The notes: generated from the letters alone by a model not told the origin. 64,000 nt of DNA from UBA1189 sp045126595 (GCA_045126595.1 JBGVOS010000095.1:1-64000), one strand, 5' to 3'. Counted from the stretch's first letter, positions 23,651 to 32,803 are shown. Numbers and translations: made by a program.

Positions 23651-26491
23651 TCAATGTGCCTCCAACCAGTTGGCCCCCCAGCCATAGTCGGCACGCAGGG
23701 GTACCTGCATCCGGTAGGCGCTCTCCATGGCTTCGATGACGATGCTTTGCACGCGCTCCTTCTCGTCGGGGTAGACGCTGAAGTTGAGTTCGTCGTGCAC
23801 CTGGAGCATCATCGTGGAGCGCAGTCCCTCGGCGCGGAAGCGGCGGTAGATCTCTATCATGGCAATCTTGATGATATCGGCTGCACTGCCCTGTATGGGG
23901 GCGTTGATGGCATTGCGCTCGGCATAGCCGCGCACCACGCTGTTGTGTGAATTAATATCCGGGAGGTAGCGCTTGCGGTGGAGGATGGTTTCGATATAGC
24001 CCTTCTCGCGAGCCACAAGGATGCTCTCGTCCATGTAACGCTTCACGCCACTGTAGGTGATGAAGTAGTTCTCGATGAGCTCCTTGGCCTCGCTGCGGCT
24101 CACGTTCATGCGTTCGGCAAGGCCGAACACCGAGATACCGTAGATGATGCCAAAGTTGGCCGTCTTGGCACGCGAGCGCTGCTCACGGGTGACCTCCGCA
24201 AGGGGTACGTGGTATATCTTGGCTGCTGTGGCGGCATGGATGTCTTCGCCTGAGCGGAATGCTTCGATGAGGTTCTCATCGCCACTGAGGTGGGCCATGA
24301 TGCGCAGCTCAATCTGTGAGTAGTCGGCCGAGAAGAACTCGCATCCAGGCTCGGGGATGAAGGCCTTGCGTATCTCCTTGCCGTCTTCGTTGCGTATGGG
24401 GATGTTCTGCAAGTTGGGGTTGCTTGAGCTGAGGCGTCCTGTGGCAGTGACCGTCTGGTTGAAAGAGGTATGTATCTTGCCTGTCGCGGGGTTGATGAGG
24501 GCGGGCAGCGCATCCACGTAGGTGCTGAGCAGCTTCTTCAGGCCGCGATGGTCGAGGATTTTTTCTACGATGGGATGCTTCGTGCGCAATCCTTCGAGCA
24601 CCTCTTCCGAGGTGCTGTACTGTCCGCTCTTGGTCTTCTTGGCCTTCTCCACAATCTTCATGCGTTCGAAGAGCACTTCGCCCACTTGCTTGGGCGAAGC
24701 GATGTTGAAGGAGAAGCCAGCAAGTGCGTATATCTCCTCTTCAATCTGTGCCAACCTCTCGGCAAAGTGGCGTGAGGTCTCCTGCAGGGTGTCGGTATTG
24801 ATGCGTGCACCGTTGCGTTCCATATAGGCCAACACGCGCACCAAGGGCATCTCTATATTATAGAATAGGTGTTCGGCACCGGCCTCGGCAAGCTCCTTTT
24901 CGAGGATATGCTTCAGCTTCAGTGTCACGTCGGCATCCTCGCAAGCATAGTCGCAGACGTTGGCAGGGGCGAGGTCGCGCATGTTCTTCTGTCCGCGTCC
25001 CCGGGGACCGATGAGCGACTCTATCTTGATGGTATCATATTTGAGGTACACCTCGGCAAGGTAGTCCATGCCGTGGCTCAGCTCGGGCTGCAGGAGGTAG
25101 TGGGCAATCATGGTGTCGAACATCGCGCCGCCCAGCTCCACACCATAGTTCTGCAGGATGAGGTAGTCGTATTTGATGTTCTGGCCTATCTTCACGGTGC
25201 GTTCCCCCTCGAGCACTGTGCGGAACTCCTCGACAATCCTTTGCGCCTCGTCCCGTGCGGCAGGCACAGGTACATAGTAGGCCTCGCCCTCTACGATAGC
25301 GAAGCTCATGCCCACAAGCTCGGCCACGATGGCGTCGGTACCTGTGGTCTCGGTGTCGAAGGCAAAGGCATCGGCCTTGGAGAGTTTTTCCACCAATTCA
25401 CCGCGTTTTTCGGGGGTATCGGCAAGGATATAATTATGAGGGATGGAGGCCAACTGGGAAAGGTTGGTACGGAAAATATCTTCCGTCGTCTCCTCGGTGG
25501 GCATACCGAAAAGGTCGCCCTGCACGGCAGGCGCAGCAAACAGGTCGCCCATTGTGGCTGCAGCACTCTTCCGCGCTGCCTGAGTTCTCCCCCTCGAGGG
25601 AGAGTCAGAGGGTACTTCCATTTGCTTTCCCATTACCCTTTTCAGCAACGTGCGGAACTCCAGTTCCTCAAACAGCGCCTGTATCCTCTCTTCGTCGGGC
25701 TCCTCGCGCTTCAAGGCTTCGAGGTCGAGGGTGATGGGAGCATCGGTCTTGATGGTGGCGAGGAAGCGGCTCAGCTCGATGAGCTCCACGTTCTCCTCCA
25801 CCTTCTTCTTCAGTGCACCCTTCAGCTCGTCGCGGCGGGCAAGCAGGGTGGGTATGTCGCCAAACTCGGCAATGAGCTTCTGCGCCGTCTTCTCGCCCAC
25901 TCCAGGGCAACCGGGAATGTTGTCCGACGAGTCGCCCATGAGTCCTAAGAGGTCGATGACCTGCTCGGGGCGCTCGATGCCAAACTTCTCCTTCACGCGC
26001 TCGATGCCCATCACCTCAAACTCCTTGTCGCCAAACTTGGGACGGTAGATGAGCGCGTTCTCTGTCACCAGCTGTCCGTAGTCCTTGTCGGGCGTCATCA
26101 TGTAGGTCTTGATGCCCAGCTGGTCAGCCTGATGCGAGAGCGTGCCAATGACGTCGTCGGCCTCGTAGCCGGGGACTTCAAGGATGGGGATACGGTAAGC
26201 ACGCAGGATATCCTTGATGATGGGTACGCTCGCGCGAATATCTTCGGGTGTCTCCTCGCGCTGCGCCTTGTATTGCTCAAACATCTCGTGGCGGAAGGTC
26301 CCTCCCTTGGGGTCGAACGCGACGCCGATATGCGTAGGCTGCTCCTTCTTCAGCACATCCTCCAGCGTATTGACAAAGCCGAAGATGGCCGACGTATTCT
26401 GCCCCTTCGAGTTGATACGCGGGGCACGGATAAAGGCATAGTAGGCTCTGTATATCAGGGCGTAGGCATCAAGGAGAAAGAGTTTTTCCAT
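23651..26491 (-). CDS. polA: DNA polymerase I
   Basis: The 946-residue repair and Okazaki-fragment polymerase has three domains. The 5' nuclease is about residues 1-285 (FLLDAYALIYRAYYAF, VPGYEADDVIGTL, GLMGDSSDNIPGCPGVGEK). The 3'-5' exonuclease is about 350-540, apparently active because FAFDTETTG (379-382 DTET) is kept. The polymerase is about 580-946 (SADYSQIELRIMAHLSGD, RAKTANFGIIYGIS, QVHDELNFSV). The linker at 290-345 is unusual: residues 293-306 are encoded by a palindrome-bearing repeat, and GDLF occurs twice. The gene has a consensus promoter. Confidence 0.97.
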   Translation of the reverse strand: MEKLFLLDAYALIYRAYYAFIRAPRINSKGQNTSAIFGFVNTLEDVLKKEQPTHIGVAFDPKGGTFRHEMFEQYKAQREETPEDIRASVPIIKDILRAYRIPILEVPGYEADDVIGTLSHQADQLGIKTYMMTPDKDYGQLVTENALIYRPKFGDKEFEVMGIERVKEKFGIERPEQVIDLLGLMGDSSDNIPGCPGVGEKTAQKLIAEFGDIPTLLARRDELKGALKKKVEENVELIELSRFLATIKTDAPITLDLEALKREEPDEERIQALFEELEFRTLLKRVMGKQMEVPSDSPSRGRTQAARKSAAATMGDLFAAPAVQGDLFGMPTEETTEDIFRTNLSQLASIPHNYILADTPEKRGELVEKLSKADAFAFDTETTGTDAIVAELVGMSFAIVEGEAYYVPVPAARDEAQRIVEEFRTVLEGERTVKIGQNIKYDYLILQNYGVELGGAMFDTMIAHYLLQPELSHGMDYLAEVYLKYDTIKIESLIGPRGRGQKNMRDLAPANVCDYACEDADVTLKLKHILEKELAEAGAEHLFYNIEMPLVRVLAYMERNGARINTDTLQETSRHFAERLAQIEEEIYALAGFSFNIASPKQVGEVLFERMKIVEKAKKTKSGQYSTSEEVLEGLRTKHPIVEKILDHRGLKKLLSTYVDALPALINPATGKIHTSFNQTVTATGRLSSSNPNLQNIPIRNEDGKEIRKAFIPEPGCEFFSADYSQIELRIMAHLSGDENLIEAFRSGEDIHAATAAKIYHVPLAEVTREQRSRAKTANFGIIYGISVFGLAERMNVSRSEAKELIENYFITYSGVKRYMDESILVAREKGYIETILHRKRYLPDINSHNSVVRGYAERNAINAPIQGSAADIIKIAMIEIYRRFRAEGLRSTMMLQVHDELNFSVYPDEKERVQSIVIEAMESAYRMQVPLRADYGWGANWLEAH
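25576..25618. repeat. Palindromic element inside polA
   Basis: CTCCCCCTCGAGGGAGAG (25587-25604) is a near-perfect palindrome flanked by AGTTCT and TCAGAGGG. Its style (CCTCCC...GGGAGG) recalls the elements in the gld operon. It encodes the PSDSPSRGRTQ part of the PolA linker. Confidence 0.55.
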
Positions 26492-26511
26492 AGCGTGTAT
26501 TTATTTTGATG

Positions 26512-26542
26512 TAAAGGTACGAAAAACAAGCGAATAAACAAA
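26512..26542 (-). promoter_or_regulatory. Consensus promoter of polA
   Basis: On the minus strand TTTG (26542-26539), 19 bases, TACCTTTA (26519-26512). The start codon is 21 bases further on. Confidence 0.8.
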
Positions 26543-26551
26543 ACGTCTTTC

Positions 26552-26675
26552 GTGGGTATACCCATTTCCCGTGACAGGTATACCCATTTTTATTGTTGAG
26601 TTAACCCGATTTTTCTCGTGGGTATACCCAATTTTTCTCACAAGTACTCCCAATTTTTCTCGCACCTACTCGAAT
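26552..26675. repeat. Array of GGGTATACCC repeats, 22-base period
   Basis: TGGGTATACCCA, a perfect palindrome, occurs at 26553-26564 and 26619-26630, with a variant at 26576-26586. Three units starting TTTTTCTC at 26610, 26632 and 26654 repeat every 22 bases, the palindrome decaying in the later ones (AAGTACTCCC, ACCTACTCGA). The last unit covers the stop codon of porW. The array separates porW's 3' end from the polA promoter. Confidence 0.75.
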
Positions 26676-29467
26676 GTAACCTCATCGAGCATGTCTCGCT
26701 CTGTCGGGACAGGTAACTCAGAGAAGTTCGCCTCGTAGAACTCCATGTACTCGTCGATGCTGTAGTACTTGAGCAGCAGTTCGAGGTTGTCGTCAGAGAT
26801 GAGCAGGGCACGCAGGCCGCTGAGCTTTGTGGCCATCACGGGGTCGGCATAGAGGCGGTGCATGTATTGGCGGGCCTCGTCGTGGCCGGTGAGTCCGGTG
26901 ACGTGGAGCATGGCGATACCGCCCTGCTTGGTGGTGGTGATGTCAAAGTTGCGCACCATGAACTTGCTGAAGTTGTAGCGGGCAATCTCGAAGAGCAGCT
27001 GATTGTCGTTGACCGTGCCCTCCTCGTAGGCGAGGACGAAGCGGAAGGGGGCGTAGCGCTCGGCACTGAAGGGCTGGCGCAGGCTGTCGGCCACGATGCT
27101 CTCTTCGGTAGTGGCGAGGCGGCGGCTCCATATGTTGCCCAATGAGGCGGAGCCCAGCAGACGGCCCTCCTTGATGCCTTGGGCGATGAGGCCGGCGAGC
27201 TCGCTGATCTCGTTCTCGGGATACTTGCCCACAATCTCCTTCAGCTGTTCGAGGAAGGCCGACTGGTCGCCCTGCTGCAGACGGTTCATGGCTCCGAGGA
27301 ACATGAACTTGGGGCGGTGCGCACCCAGCGGATACTTCTCCCCCGAGAGGGTGGCGTTGGCCTCCACCTCGCCGAGCATGCCATCCATATAGGCCGTATA
27401 GGTGGCGGCATAGAGCGAGTCTTCGATGTGCTTGCCGTGGATGGCGCTGGTCATGAAGTCGGGGTCGTTGATGGTGATGGTATAGTCGCTGTAGGGGTAC
27501 TCGTCGGTGAGCAGGGCACGGTAGCGCTCGGCCTCGTCCCACCGTTTCCAGCGCGAGTACATGAGGAAGAGGTTGTAGTACACCTCGTCGGTGCGCTCGT
27601 AGTCGGGGAACTGGCGGTTGAGTCGCCCGAAGGTGTTCTCGGCCAGGGAGAAGTCCTCGAGCTTGTCCTTATAGATGATGCCGGCATTGAAGAGCGCCTC
27701 CTGCAGGATGGCGTTCGACTCCATCATCTGCTCCTCGGTGAAGGGAATCTGTTGCAGGTAGTACATGCGGTCGTGCGTGTCGGTCACGATGCTGTCGGGG
27801 AGTGCCACGGCAAGGCTGTCCGAAGCGATGGAGTCGGCAGCCAGTTCGTCCTCCTCGTCGTAGTTGAAGCCCTCAAACGTCTCGTCGGCCAGCACCGACT
27901 TGTTGGTCCGTCGCCAGTTGTCCTCGAGCTTGCGGCGTCCCCACTTCTGCTGGAAGTCCTTCTTGCCCTGTGCCACGAGCTGCGTGTTGTAGAAGTACCA
28001 CGAGTTGTCGCCCGTACCCCCCATCTGGGGCGTGTTCATCTGCGGTCCCTTGGCCTGTGCCGCGCCCAAGGCCTCTTCGCGCTGTGCCATCAGGACAGCC
28101 TCCTCCTCAGCCTTCTTGGCCTCCTCTTCCTGGCGGATGACTTCAGCGATGATGTTGTCGATGACCACGTAGAGTTCCTCTTCGGGCAGGGTGGCGAGGT
28201 GTTGCAGGCTATCCTGCAGGTCGATGGCCACGGTGTGCTCCACCAGCTCGTCAAGTATCGTGGAGCGCAGGTTCACCATGTCGTACTGCTTGTGCTCCTT
28301 GTCGATGAGTCCTATGGCCTCGCCGTAGCAGCGCTGGGCGTCGACATACTCGGCACGATCCCAGTAGATCTGCCCGAGCTGAAGCAGCAGGATGCCCTTT
28401 TCCACCCCATTGCGCGTGCTCTCCTCGGCTCCCTTCTCATACTGCGCAATGGCGTTCACCGTGTCGCGCTGGGCGAGGTAGATGTTTCCCATGGCATAGT
28501 ACACCTGGTCGAGATAATTCTTGTTGTTCGGGTCCTTGGCCATGCGCTTGAGCGTCTTCATCATCTTGGGCGCAGTGGTGCCGCTCACCGTCTCTGTCTG
28601 CTGTATGCGGGCATTGAACTCCAATTCGTAGGGCGGATTCTGCTTGATGGCCTTCCCGAAAGCCTTATAGGCCTGCGCGTTGTTGCCCACGTGCTTGTGT
28701 ATCTGCCCCAGGAGATAATACTCGCGCGTCTTCTGCTTCTTGGTGCGGCCCGAGCGCTTCACCGCCTTCTCGAGATAGGGCAAAGCCTCCTCGAAACGCT
28801 CCTGACGCAAGAGGTGCGAGGCCATCATGGCGTCATACTCGTCGGCCAGCTGGTAGGGTATGCTGTCGCGGCCCAGTTGGGCAAAGAGGTGCTCGGCCTC
28901 GTAGTTCCACTCCAGCTCGGCATAGCACTGCGCCATGCGCATGCGGGCCTCGGCCACGATGTCGGGCTCCTCGCTGTAGAGACGGGTGATGTAGGAGAAG
29001 GTGGTAGCCGCCTCCAGGAACTCCCCCTTCTGGAACTGCGCCTTGCCCATGAGCATCCACGCATTGTGGAGGAAGGGGTTATACTCCTTCTTGGCCAGCC
29101 ACTGCTTGTCCTTCTCGATGAGGGGTTTGTCGTTCGCCTTCTTCTTGGGCTTTGCCTTGATGGAGTGCAGCTTGATGGCCTTCTGCGACTTCTCTATCGC
29201 CTTGTCGAAGCTGCCGCCCCCCGCACTGCGCGTGCTCTCCTTGCTCACGGGAAAGAGGGGGATAATCTCCATGTAGTTGTCCTTGTGCGACTTCTCCTGC
29301 GATGCCACTCCCTCCTTGTAGGCCTCGTGGCCGTTGTGATAGGTGTTGAAGCGTGTCACAAACGCCTGGTAGAACCGCGACTGGGCCGTGTTCTTCTTCG
29401 TGGTGCCGCATGCCGTGAGCAGCATCAGCACCAACGATACCATCAGCGTGTATGTGTACTTCCTCAT
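26666..29467 (-). CDS. porW: T9SS-associated TPR lipoprotein PorW/SprE
   Basis: The 933-residue lipoprotein has lipobox LTAC (Cys20) followed by the family-typical CGTTKKNTAQSRFYQAF and RFNTYHNGHEAYKEG. Many tetratricopeptide repeats follow, for example MGKAQFQKGEFLEAATTF, EALPYLEKAVKR and AYKAFGKAIKQNP. PorW (Porphyromonas) and SprE (Flavobacterium) are needed for type IX secretion and are thought to link the outer-membrane translocon to the GldKN ring. A Glu/Ala-rich charged stretch sits in the middle (about residues 455-480). It follows lepB on the same strand with a 127-base gap. Confidence 0.9.
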   Translation of the reverse strand: MRKYTYTLMVSLVLMLLTACGTTKKNTAQSRFYQAFVTRFNTYHNGHEAYKEGVASQEKSHKDNYMEIIPLFPVSKESTRSAGGGSFDKAIEKSQKAIKLHSIKAKPKKKANDKPLIEKDKQWLAKKEYNPFLHNAWMLMGKAQFQKGEFLEAATTFSYITRLYSEEPDIVAEARMRMAQCYAELEWNYEAEHLFAQLGRDSIPYQLADEYDAMMASHLLRQERFEEALPYLEKAVKRSGRTKKQKTREYYLLGQIHKHVGNNAQAYKAFGKAIKQNPPYELEFNARIQQTETVSGTTAPKMMKTLKRMAKDPNNKNYLDQVYYAMGNIYLAQRDTVNAIAQYEKGAEESTRNGVEKGILLLQLGQIYWDRAEYVDAQRCYGEAIGLIDKEHKQYDMVNLRSTILDELVEHTVAIDLQDSLQHLATLPEEELYVVIDNIIAEVIRQEEEAKKAEEEAVLMAQREEALGAAQAKGPQMNTPQMGGTGDNSWYFYNTQLVAQGKKDFQQKWGRRKLEDNWRRTNKSVLADETFEGFNYDEEDELAADSIASDSLAVALPDSIVTDTHDRMYYLQQIPFTEEQMMESNAILQEALFNAGIIYKDKLEDFSLAENTFGRLNRQFPDYERTDEVYYNLFLMYSRWKRWDEAERYRALLTDEYPYSDYTITINDPDFMTSAIHGKHIEDSLYAATYTAYMDGMLGEVEANATLSGEKYPLGAHRPKFMFLGAMNRLQQGDQSAFLEQLKEIVGKYPENEISELAGLIAQGIKEGRLLGSASLGNIWSRRLATTEESIVADSLRQPFSAERYAPFRFVLAYEEGTVNDNQLLFEIARYNFSKFMVRNFDITTTKQGGIAMLHVTGLTGHDEARQYMHRLYADPVMATKLSGLRALLISDDNLELLLKYYSIDEYMEFYEANFSELPVPTERDMLDEVTFE

Positions 29468-29533
29468 TCTGTCTGCGTACGCGCGTATATGTTATACCTA
29501 ACGGAGAGAGACGGAGATTATTGTATAAAAACA

Positions 29534-29570
29534 CTCTTGCCATTCTTCGCTATATGCGGAATGACAAGAG
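29534..29570. terminator. Imperfect hairpin between lepB and porW
   Basis: CTCTTGCCATTCTTCGC and GCGGAATGACAAGAG form a stem with a short TATAT loop. It resembles the REP-like palindrome at 11146-11193. There is no T-run on the minus strand, so it may only weaken read-through from lepB into porW. Confidence 0.45.
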
Positions 29571-29594
29571 ATGAGTTAGGTTTCTTCGTATGCT

Positions 29595-31052
29595 TTAGTT
29601 GTAGCTCTCCACCATACGGAAGAGGCGATTCCAGCGCACCTTGCCGTCGAGCCAGCCGCGGTCCTTGTCGAGCGAGAGCCAGATGAGGATGGGCTTGCCC
29701 ACGATGTGGTCTTCGGGCACGAAGCCCCAGAAGCGGGAGTCGAGGCTGTTGTGACGGTTGTCGCCCTGCATCCAGTAGTAATCCATCGTGAAGGTGTACT
29801 CGGTGGCCTCGGTGCCGTTGATGTATATCTTGCCGTCGCGCACCTCGAGGTCGTTGCCCTCATACACGGCGATGGGACGCTCGTAGAAGGGGAGGTTGTC
29901 GTGCGTGAGCGCGATGGTCTCGCCGCGCTTGGGGATCCACAGGGGACCGTAGTTGTCGACGCTCCAGCCCGTATGCTTGTTCACGGGGTAGAGGCCCTCA
30001 CCGTGCTCCTCGATGACGGGCGTGATGCTGTCCACCACCTCGGTGTACTGCTCAAGTATCGACAGTGCCTTCTGCGTAAGCGGCAGGTAATACTTGGTGC
30101 CACTGGCATTGTGGTTGGCCAGGTCCTCCTTGCTGATGGCGAGCTCGCGGCGCAGCTTCTCATTGATAGGGCGCTTGGTGTCGACATAGTAGCTGTACTG
30201 CACATTGTCGGGCTCCTTGTTGGCCACACCGTCGAGGTAGATGACCTTGTCCTTAATCTCGAGTGTCTGTCCGGGCAGGCCCACACAGCGCTTCACATAG
30301 TTCTCGCGACGGTCCACGGGGCGCCAATCTACCTCACCGAACACCTCGGGATGGGCGGCGATGTACTTGCGGCCCTTGGCGAGGAACTCATCGTAGGCCT
30401 TGCGTGCATCGGCCGCGCTGAGGCTGTCCACCACAGGGTAATAGCCACGGTTAATCTCCACGCTGATGTCGCTCACCATCTTGTAGAAGTCGTTGGCCGC
30501 AAAGCGCGGGTTGGTCACGATAGTGTCTCCCGTAGGGTAGTTGAACACGACGATGTCGTTCAGCTCCACGTTGCCCAATCCCTTGACGCGCTCATAGGGC
30601 CACTGGGGCCATTCGATGTAGCTCTTGCCACCGGTGACGGGCATGGTGTGCTGTGTCAGTGGCATGGTGAGCGGCGTGTTGGGCTTGCGCGGCCCGTACG
30701 ACACCTTGCTCACGAAGAGGTAGTCGCCCACGAGGAGTGACTTCTCCAACGAAGAGGTGGGGATGGTGTAGTTCTGGAAGAAGTAGATGTGCACGAAGTA
30801 CACCGCCACGAGGGCAAACACGATGGCATCGACCCAGCTCATCACACTGCGCACGGCAGCGCTCTTGGCGGTCTTCCACCAGGTCCAAGGGATGAACTTG
30901 GTGATGTAGGCATCGAAGAAGAAGGGCACCACGAGGAGACCCCACCAGCTCTTAATCCACACGAGGAAGAGGAGGTAGAGGGCGATGACGATGCCGCACT
31001 TTATCCACTGCTTGGCAGTTGCTTGCTTAAGTCTGTTCATAGGTTCAGTCAT
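29595..31052 (-). CDS. lepB: Signal peptidase I
   Basis: This inner-membrane serine protease cuts signal peptides from exported proteins. The 485-residue product has three N-terminal hydrophobic segments. The catalytic-serine box is YTIPTSSLEKSLLVGDYLFV, where Leu replaces the usual Met; the catalytic lysine is in YVKRCVGLPGQTLE. The C-terminal box GDNRHNSLDSRFWGFVP is clear. It is longer than E. coli LepB because of insertions common in Bacteroidetes. The frame extends to a TTG at 31067, but that lies inside the -7 box, so the start must be 31052 or 31040. Confidence 0.93.
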   Translation of the reverse strand: MTEPMNRLKQATAKQWIKCGIVIALYLLFLVWIKSWWGLLVVPFFFDAYITKFIPWTWWKTAKSAAVRSVMSWVDAIVFALVAVYFVHIYFFQNYTIPTSSLEKSLLVGDYLFVSKVSYGPRKPNTPLTMPLTQHTMPVTGGKSYIEWPQWPYERVKGLGNVELNDIVVFNYPTGDTIVTNPRFAANDFYKMVSDISVEINRGYYPVVDSLSAADARKAYDEFLAKGRKYIAAHPEVFGEVDWRPVDRRENYVKRCVGLPGQTLEIKDKVIYLDGVANKEPDNVQYSYYVDTKRPINEKLRRELAISKEDLANHNASGTKYYLPLTQKALSILEQYTEVVDSITPVIEEHGEGLYPVNKHTGWSVDNYGPLWIPKRGETIALTHDNLPFYERPIAVYEGNDLEVRDGKIYINGTEATEYTFTMDYYWMQGDNRHNSLDSRFWGFVPEDHIVGKPILIWLSLDKDRGWLDGKVRWNRLFRMVESYN

Positions 31053-31064
31053 TGATTTTGATTG

Positions 31065-31072
31065 CAAAGGTA
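31065..31072 (-). promoter_or_regulatory. lepB promoter -7 box
   Basis: TACCTTTG on the minus strand, with a weak TTGG 19 bases upstream. It rules out the upstream TTG as lepB start. Confidence 0.7.
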
Positions 31073-31149
31073 GGTATTCTTCCGTTCCTTCCCAATATTA
31101 TAGATTAAAAAATGTCGAAGTAAACTTTATATTTCTCGTTCGTTTACAT

Positions 31150-31157
31150 TACCTTTG
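31150..31157 (+). promoter_or_regulatory. Promoter -7 box of the cysteine hydrolase gene
   Basis: TACCTTTG followed by GC, 28 bases before the ATG at 31186. The -33 region holds TTTA rather than TTTG. Confidence 0.7.
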
Positions 31158-31185
31158 CGTTGTAGAATCACAAACATTTACAAAT

Positions 31186-31881
31186 ATGAAAAGATATCTA
31201 CTATTTATTGGAATTGGAGTCGTGCTTATGGGCATAGCTTCATGGACCCTAATCAAGGGCGGAAATTGCACAGTAGGCGCAGATGGAAGTGGTATATTAA
31301 AATCAGATAGCATGAAAACACTTATAATTGTAGATTTTCAATATGATTTTGCCGATTCCAATGGCTCATTATATGTAAAGGGAGCCGAAGAGGCACGGAA
31401 GAATGTTGTCGAACTCATTAGAAAGGGGGATTTTGACTATGTCGTCTTAACCCGCGATTGGCACAAGGCGTGCGATAAGTCATTCAAGGATAATGGAGGA
31501 ATCTGGCCAATACATTGTGTTGAGAACACTGCAGGAGCTCAAGTGATGGACGAAATCATCAACGTACTTGTCGAGAAGGGTGTCTACTATGTTTATTCAA
31601 ACAAGGGAACAAATCCCAGCGTTGAGGAGTATGGAGCATTCTCTTCTATTATAAAGAATGAGGACAACACAGTAACACTTCACAACGTAGATGATAGTCA
31701 AAAGATTACGTTGAATGTCAATGCCGAGGTGGTAGTTTGCGGCATTGCGGGTGACTACTGCGTATATGAAACAACTAAGAATCTTGTTGATAGTGGTTTG
31801 TTCAACGTATTGCTATACCTCCCTGGCATAGCTTCAATTGATGGGGGAATAAAAATCACTGAATATTCGCAACAAATTTAG
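31186..31881 (+). CDS. Membrane-anchored isochorismatase/nicotinamidase-like cysteine hydrolase
   Basis: The 231-residue protein has an N-terminal membrane helix (about residues 4-23), a short linker, then a cysteine hydrolase fold starting MKTLIIVDFQYDF. The catalytic triad candidates are Asp50, a Lys in the middle of the domain and Cys192 in GIAGDYCVYETT. VLTRDWHKACDKSF holds likely metal ligands. Nicotinamidase (NAD salvage) is the best guess because of the VDFQ and DWH motifs. An internal Met43 at 31312 could start a soluble form. The gene is AT-rich and opposite in strand to lepB and dapB on either side, suggesting insertion. Confidence 0.75.
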   Translation: MKRYLLFIGIGVVLMGIASWTLIKGGNCTVGADGSGILKSDSMKTLIIVDFQYDFADSNGSLYVKGAEEARKNVVELIRKGDFDYVVLTRDWHKACDKSFKDNGGIWPIHCVENTAGAQVMDEIINVLVEKGVYYVYSNKGTNPSVEEYGAFSSIIKNEDNTVTLHNVDDSQKITLNVNAEVVVCGIAGDYCVYETTKNLVDSGLFNVLLYLPGIASIDGGIKITEYSQQI

Positions 31882-31882
31882 C

Positions 31883-31979
31883 ACAGATAGATCCCCCATA
31901 GCATCTGCATTGGGCACTTGCAAAATACTACTGCACCTCTACAAAACGGATTGTAAAAGTGCAGTAGTGTGCTATCTGT
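31883..31979. terminator. Nested inverted repeat between cysteine hydrolase and dapB
   Basis: ACTACTGCAC (31927-31936) pairs perfectly with GTGCAGTAGT (31959-31968). An outer pair ACAGATAG/CTATCTGT (31883-31890, 31972-31979) frames it. Both neighbouring genes converge here, so it may act as a two-way terminator, although T-runs are weak. Confidence 0.55.
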
Positions 31980-31993
31980 TGGTGTGACACTAA

Positions 31994-32749
31994 TCAGAAG
32001 TCAAACAAATCGCCCATGCCGAGCAGGCCCTGGTGCTCGGCGGTGTACTCGGCTGCGAGCACGGCGCCGAGGGCGAAGCCGCGGCGGCTCTTGGCATCGT
32101 GGGTGATGGTGATGCTGTCGGCCTCGGAGTCGTAGCGGATGGTGTGGATGCCCGGCACCTCGCCTTCGCGGATGGAGCTCACGGGGAGTTCATCGGCAGC
32201 ACACTCGGTGGTGCCGGTGAGGGTGCCATCGGCAGCGAGCAGGGTGCCCGGTACCCAGCGTACCTTGCGGTCGAGGTTCTCGAGGATGCCCTCGGCGAGG
32301 GTGATGGCGGTGCCGCTCGGTGCGTCGAGCTTGTGGATGTGGTGGGTCTCGCTCATCGTCACGTCGTACTCGTCGAAGCGGTTCATAATCTTGGCCAGAT
32401 ACTTGTTCACCGCCGAGAAGATAGCCACGCCAAGGCTGAAGTTGGACGACCAGAAGAGGGTCTTGCCACCCTCGGTGCAGAGCTGGCGCACCTCGTCGCC
32501 ATGCTGCTCGAGCCAGCCTGTGCTGCCCGATACGACCTTGACACCGGCTGCAAATGCCTTCATGTAGTTGTCGTAGGCCACCATGGGATTGGTGAACTCA
32601 ATGGCCACATCGGCACTGCGGAATGCCTCGGAAGCGAAGTCGTCCTGATTGTCAATATCGATGATGCAGACAATCTCATGTCCGCGCTGCAGGGCAATCT
32701 GCTCTATCATCTTGCCCATCTTGCCGTAGCCTATAAGTGCTATTTTCAT
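31994..32749 (-). CDS. dapB: 4-hydroxy-tetrahydrodipicolinate reductase
   Basis: The 251-residue enzyme of the lysine and diaminopimelate pathway reduces the product of DapA with NAD(P)H. It begins MKIALIGYGKMGKMIE, the nucleotide-binding loop. The catalytic-site pattern is ETHHIHKLDAPSGTA, with His-His and Lys. The frame is open to 32806, but 32749 starts the family's N-terminus and lies after the promoter. In many Bacteroidales dapB and lepB are adjacent; here a cysteine hydrolase gene separates them. Confidence 0.95.
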   Translation of the reverse strand: MKIALIGYGKMGKMIEQIALQRGHEIVCIIDIDNQDDFASEAFRSADVAIEFTNPMVAYDNYMKAFAAGVKVVSGSTGWLEQHGDEVRQLCTEGGKTLFWSSNFSLGVAIFSAVNKYLAKIMNRFDEYDVTMSETHHIHKLDAPSGTAITLAEGILENLDRKVRWVPGTLLAADGTLTGTTECAADELPVSSIREGEVPGIHTIRYDSEADSITITHDAKSRRGFALGAVLAAEYTAEHQGLLGMGDLFDF

Positions 32750-32803
32750 TGTGCTATGTACTGTTATAAAGAATGTTCCAAATGATATCACTAAACCATT
32801 TGA

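Noticed and set aside
27179..29686. Long plus-strand open frame (835 codons) opposite porW
   Set aside because: It is the mirror of the porW frame: no family motif, biased composition, and it fills the antisense strand of a clear TPR gene.
29706..30740. Plus-strand open frame opposite lepB
   Set aside because: It is antisense to the signal peptidase gene and contains no recognisable domain.
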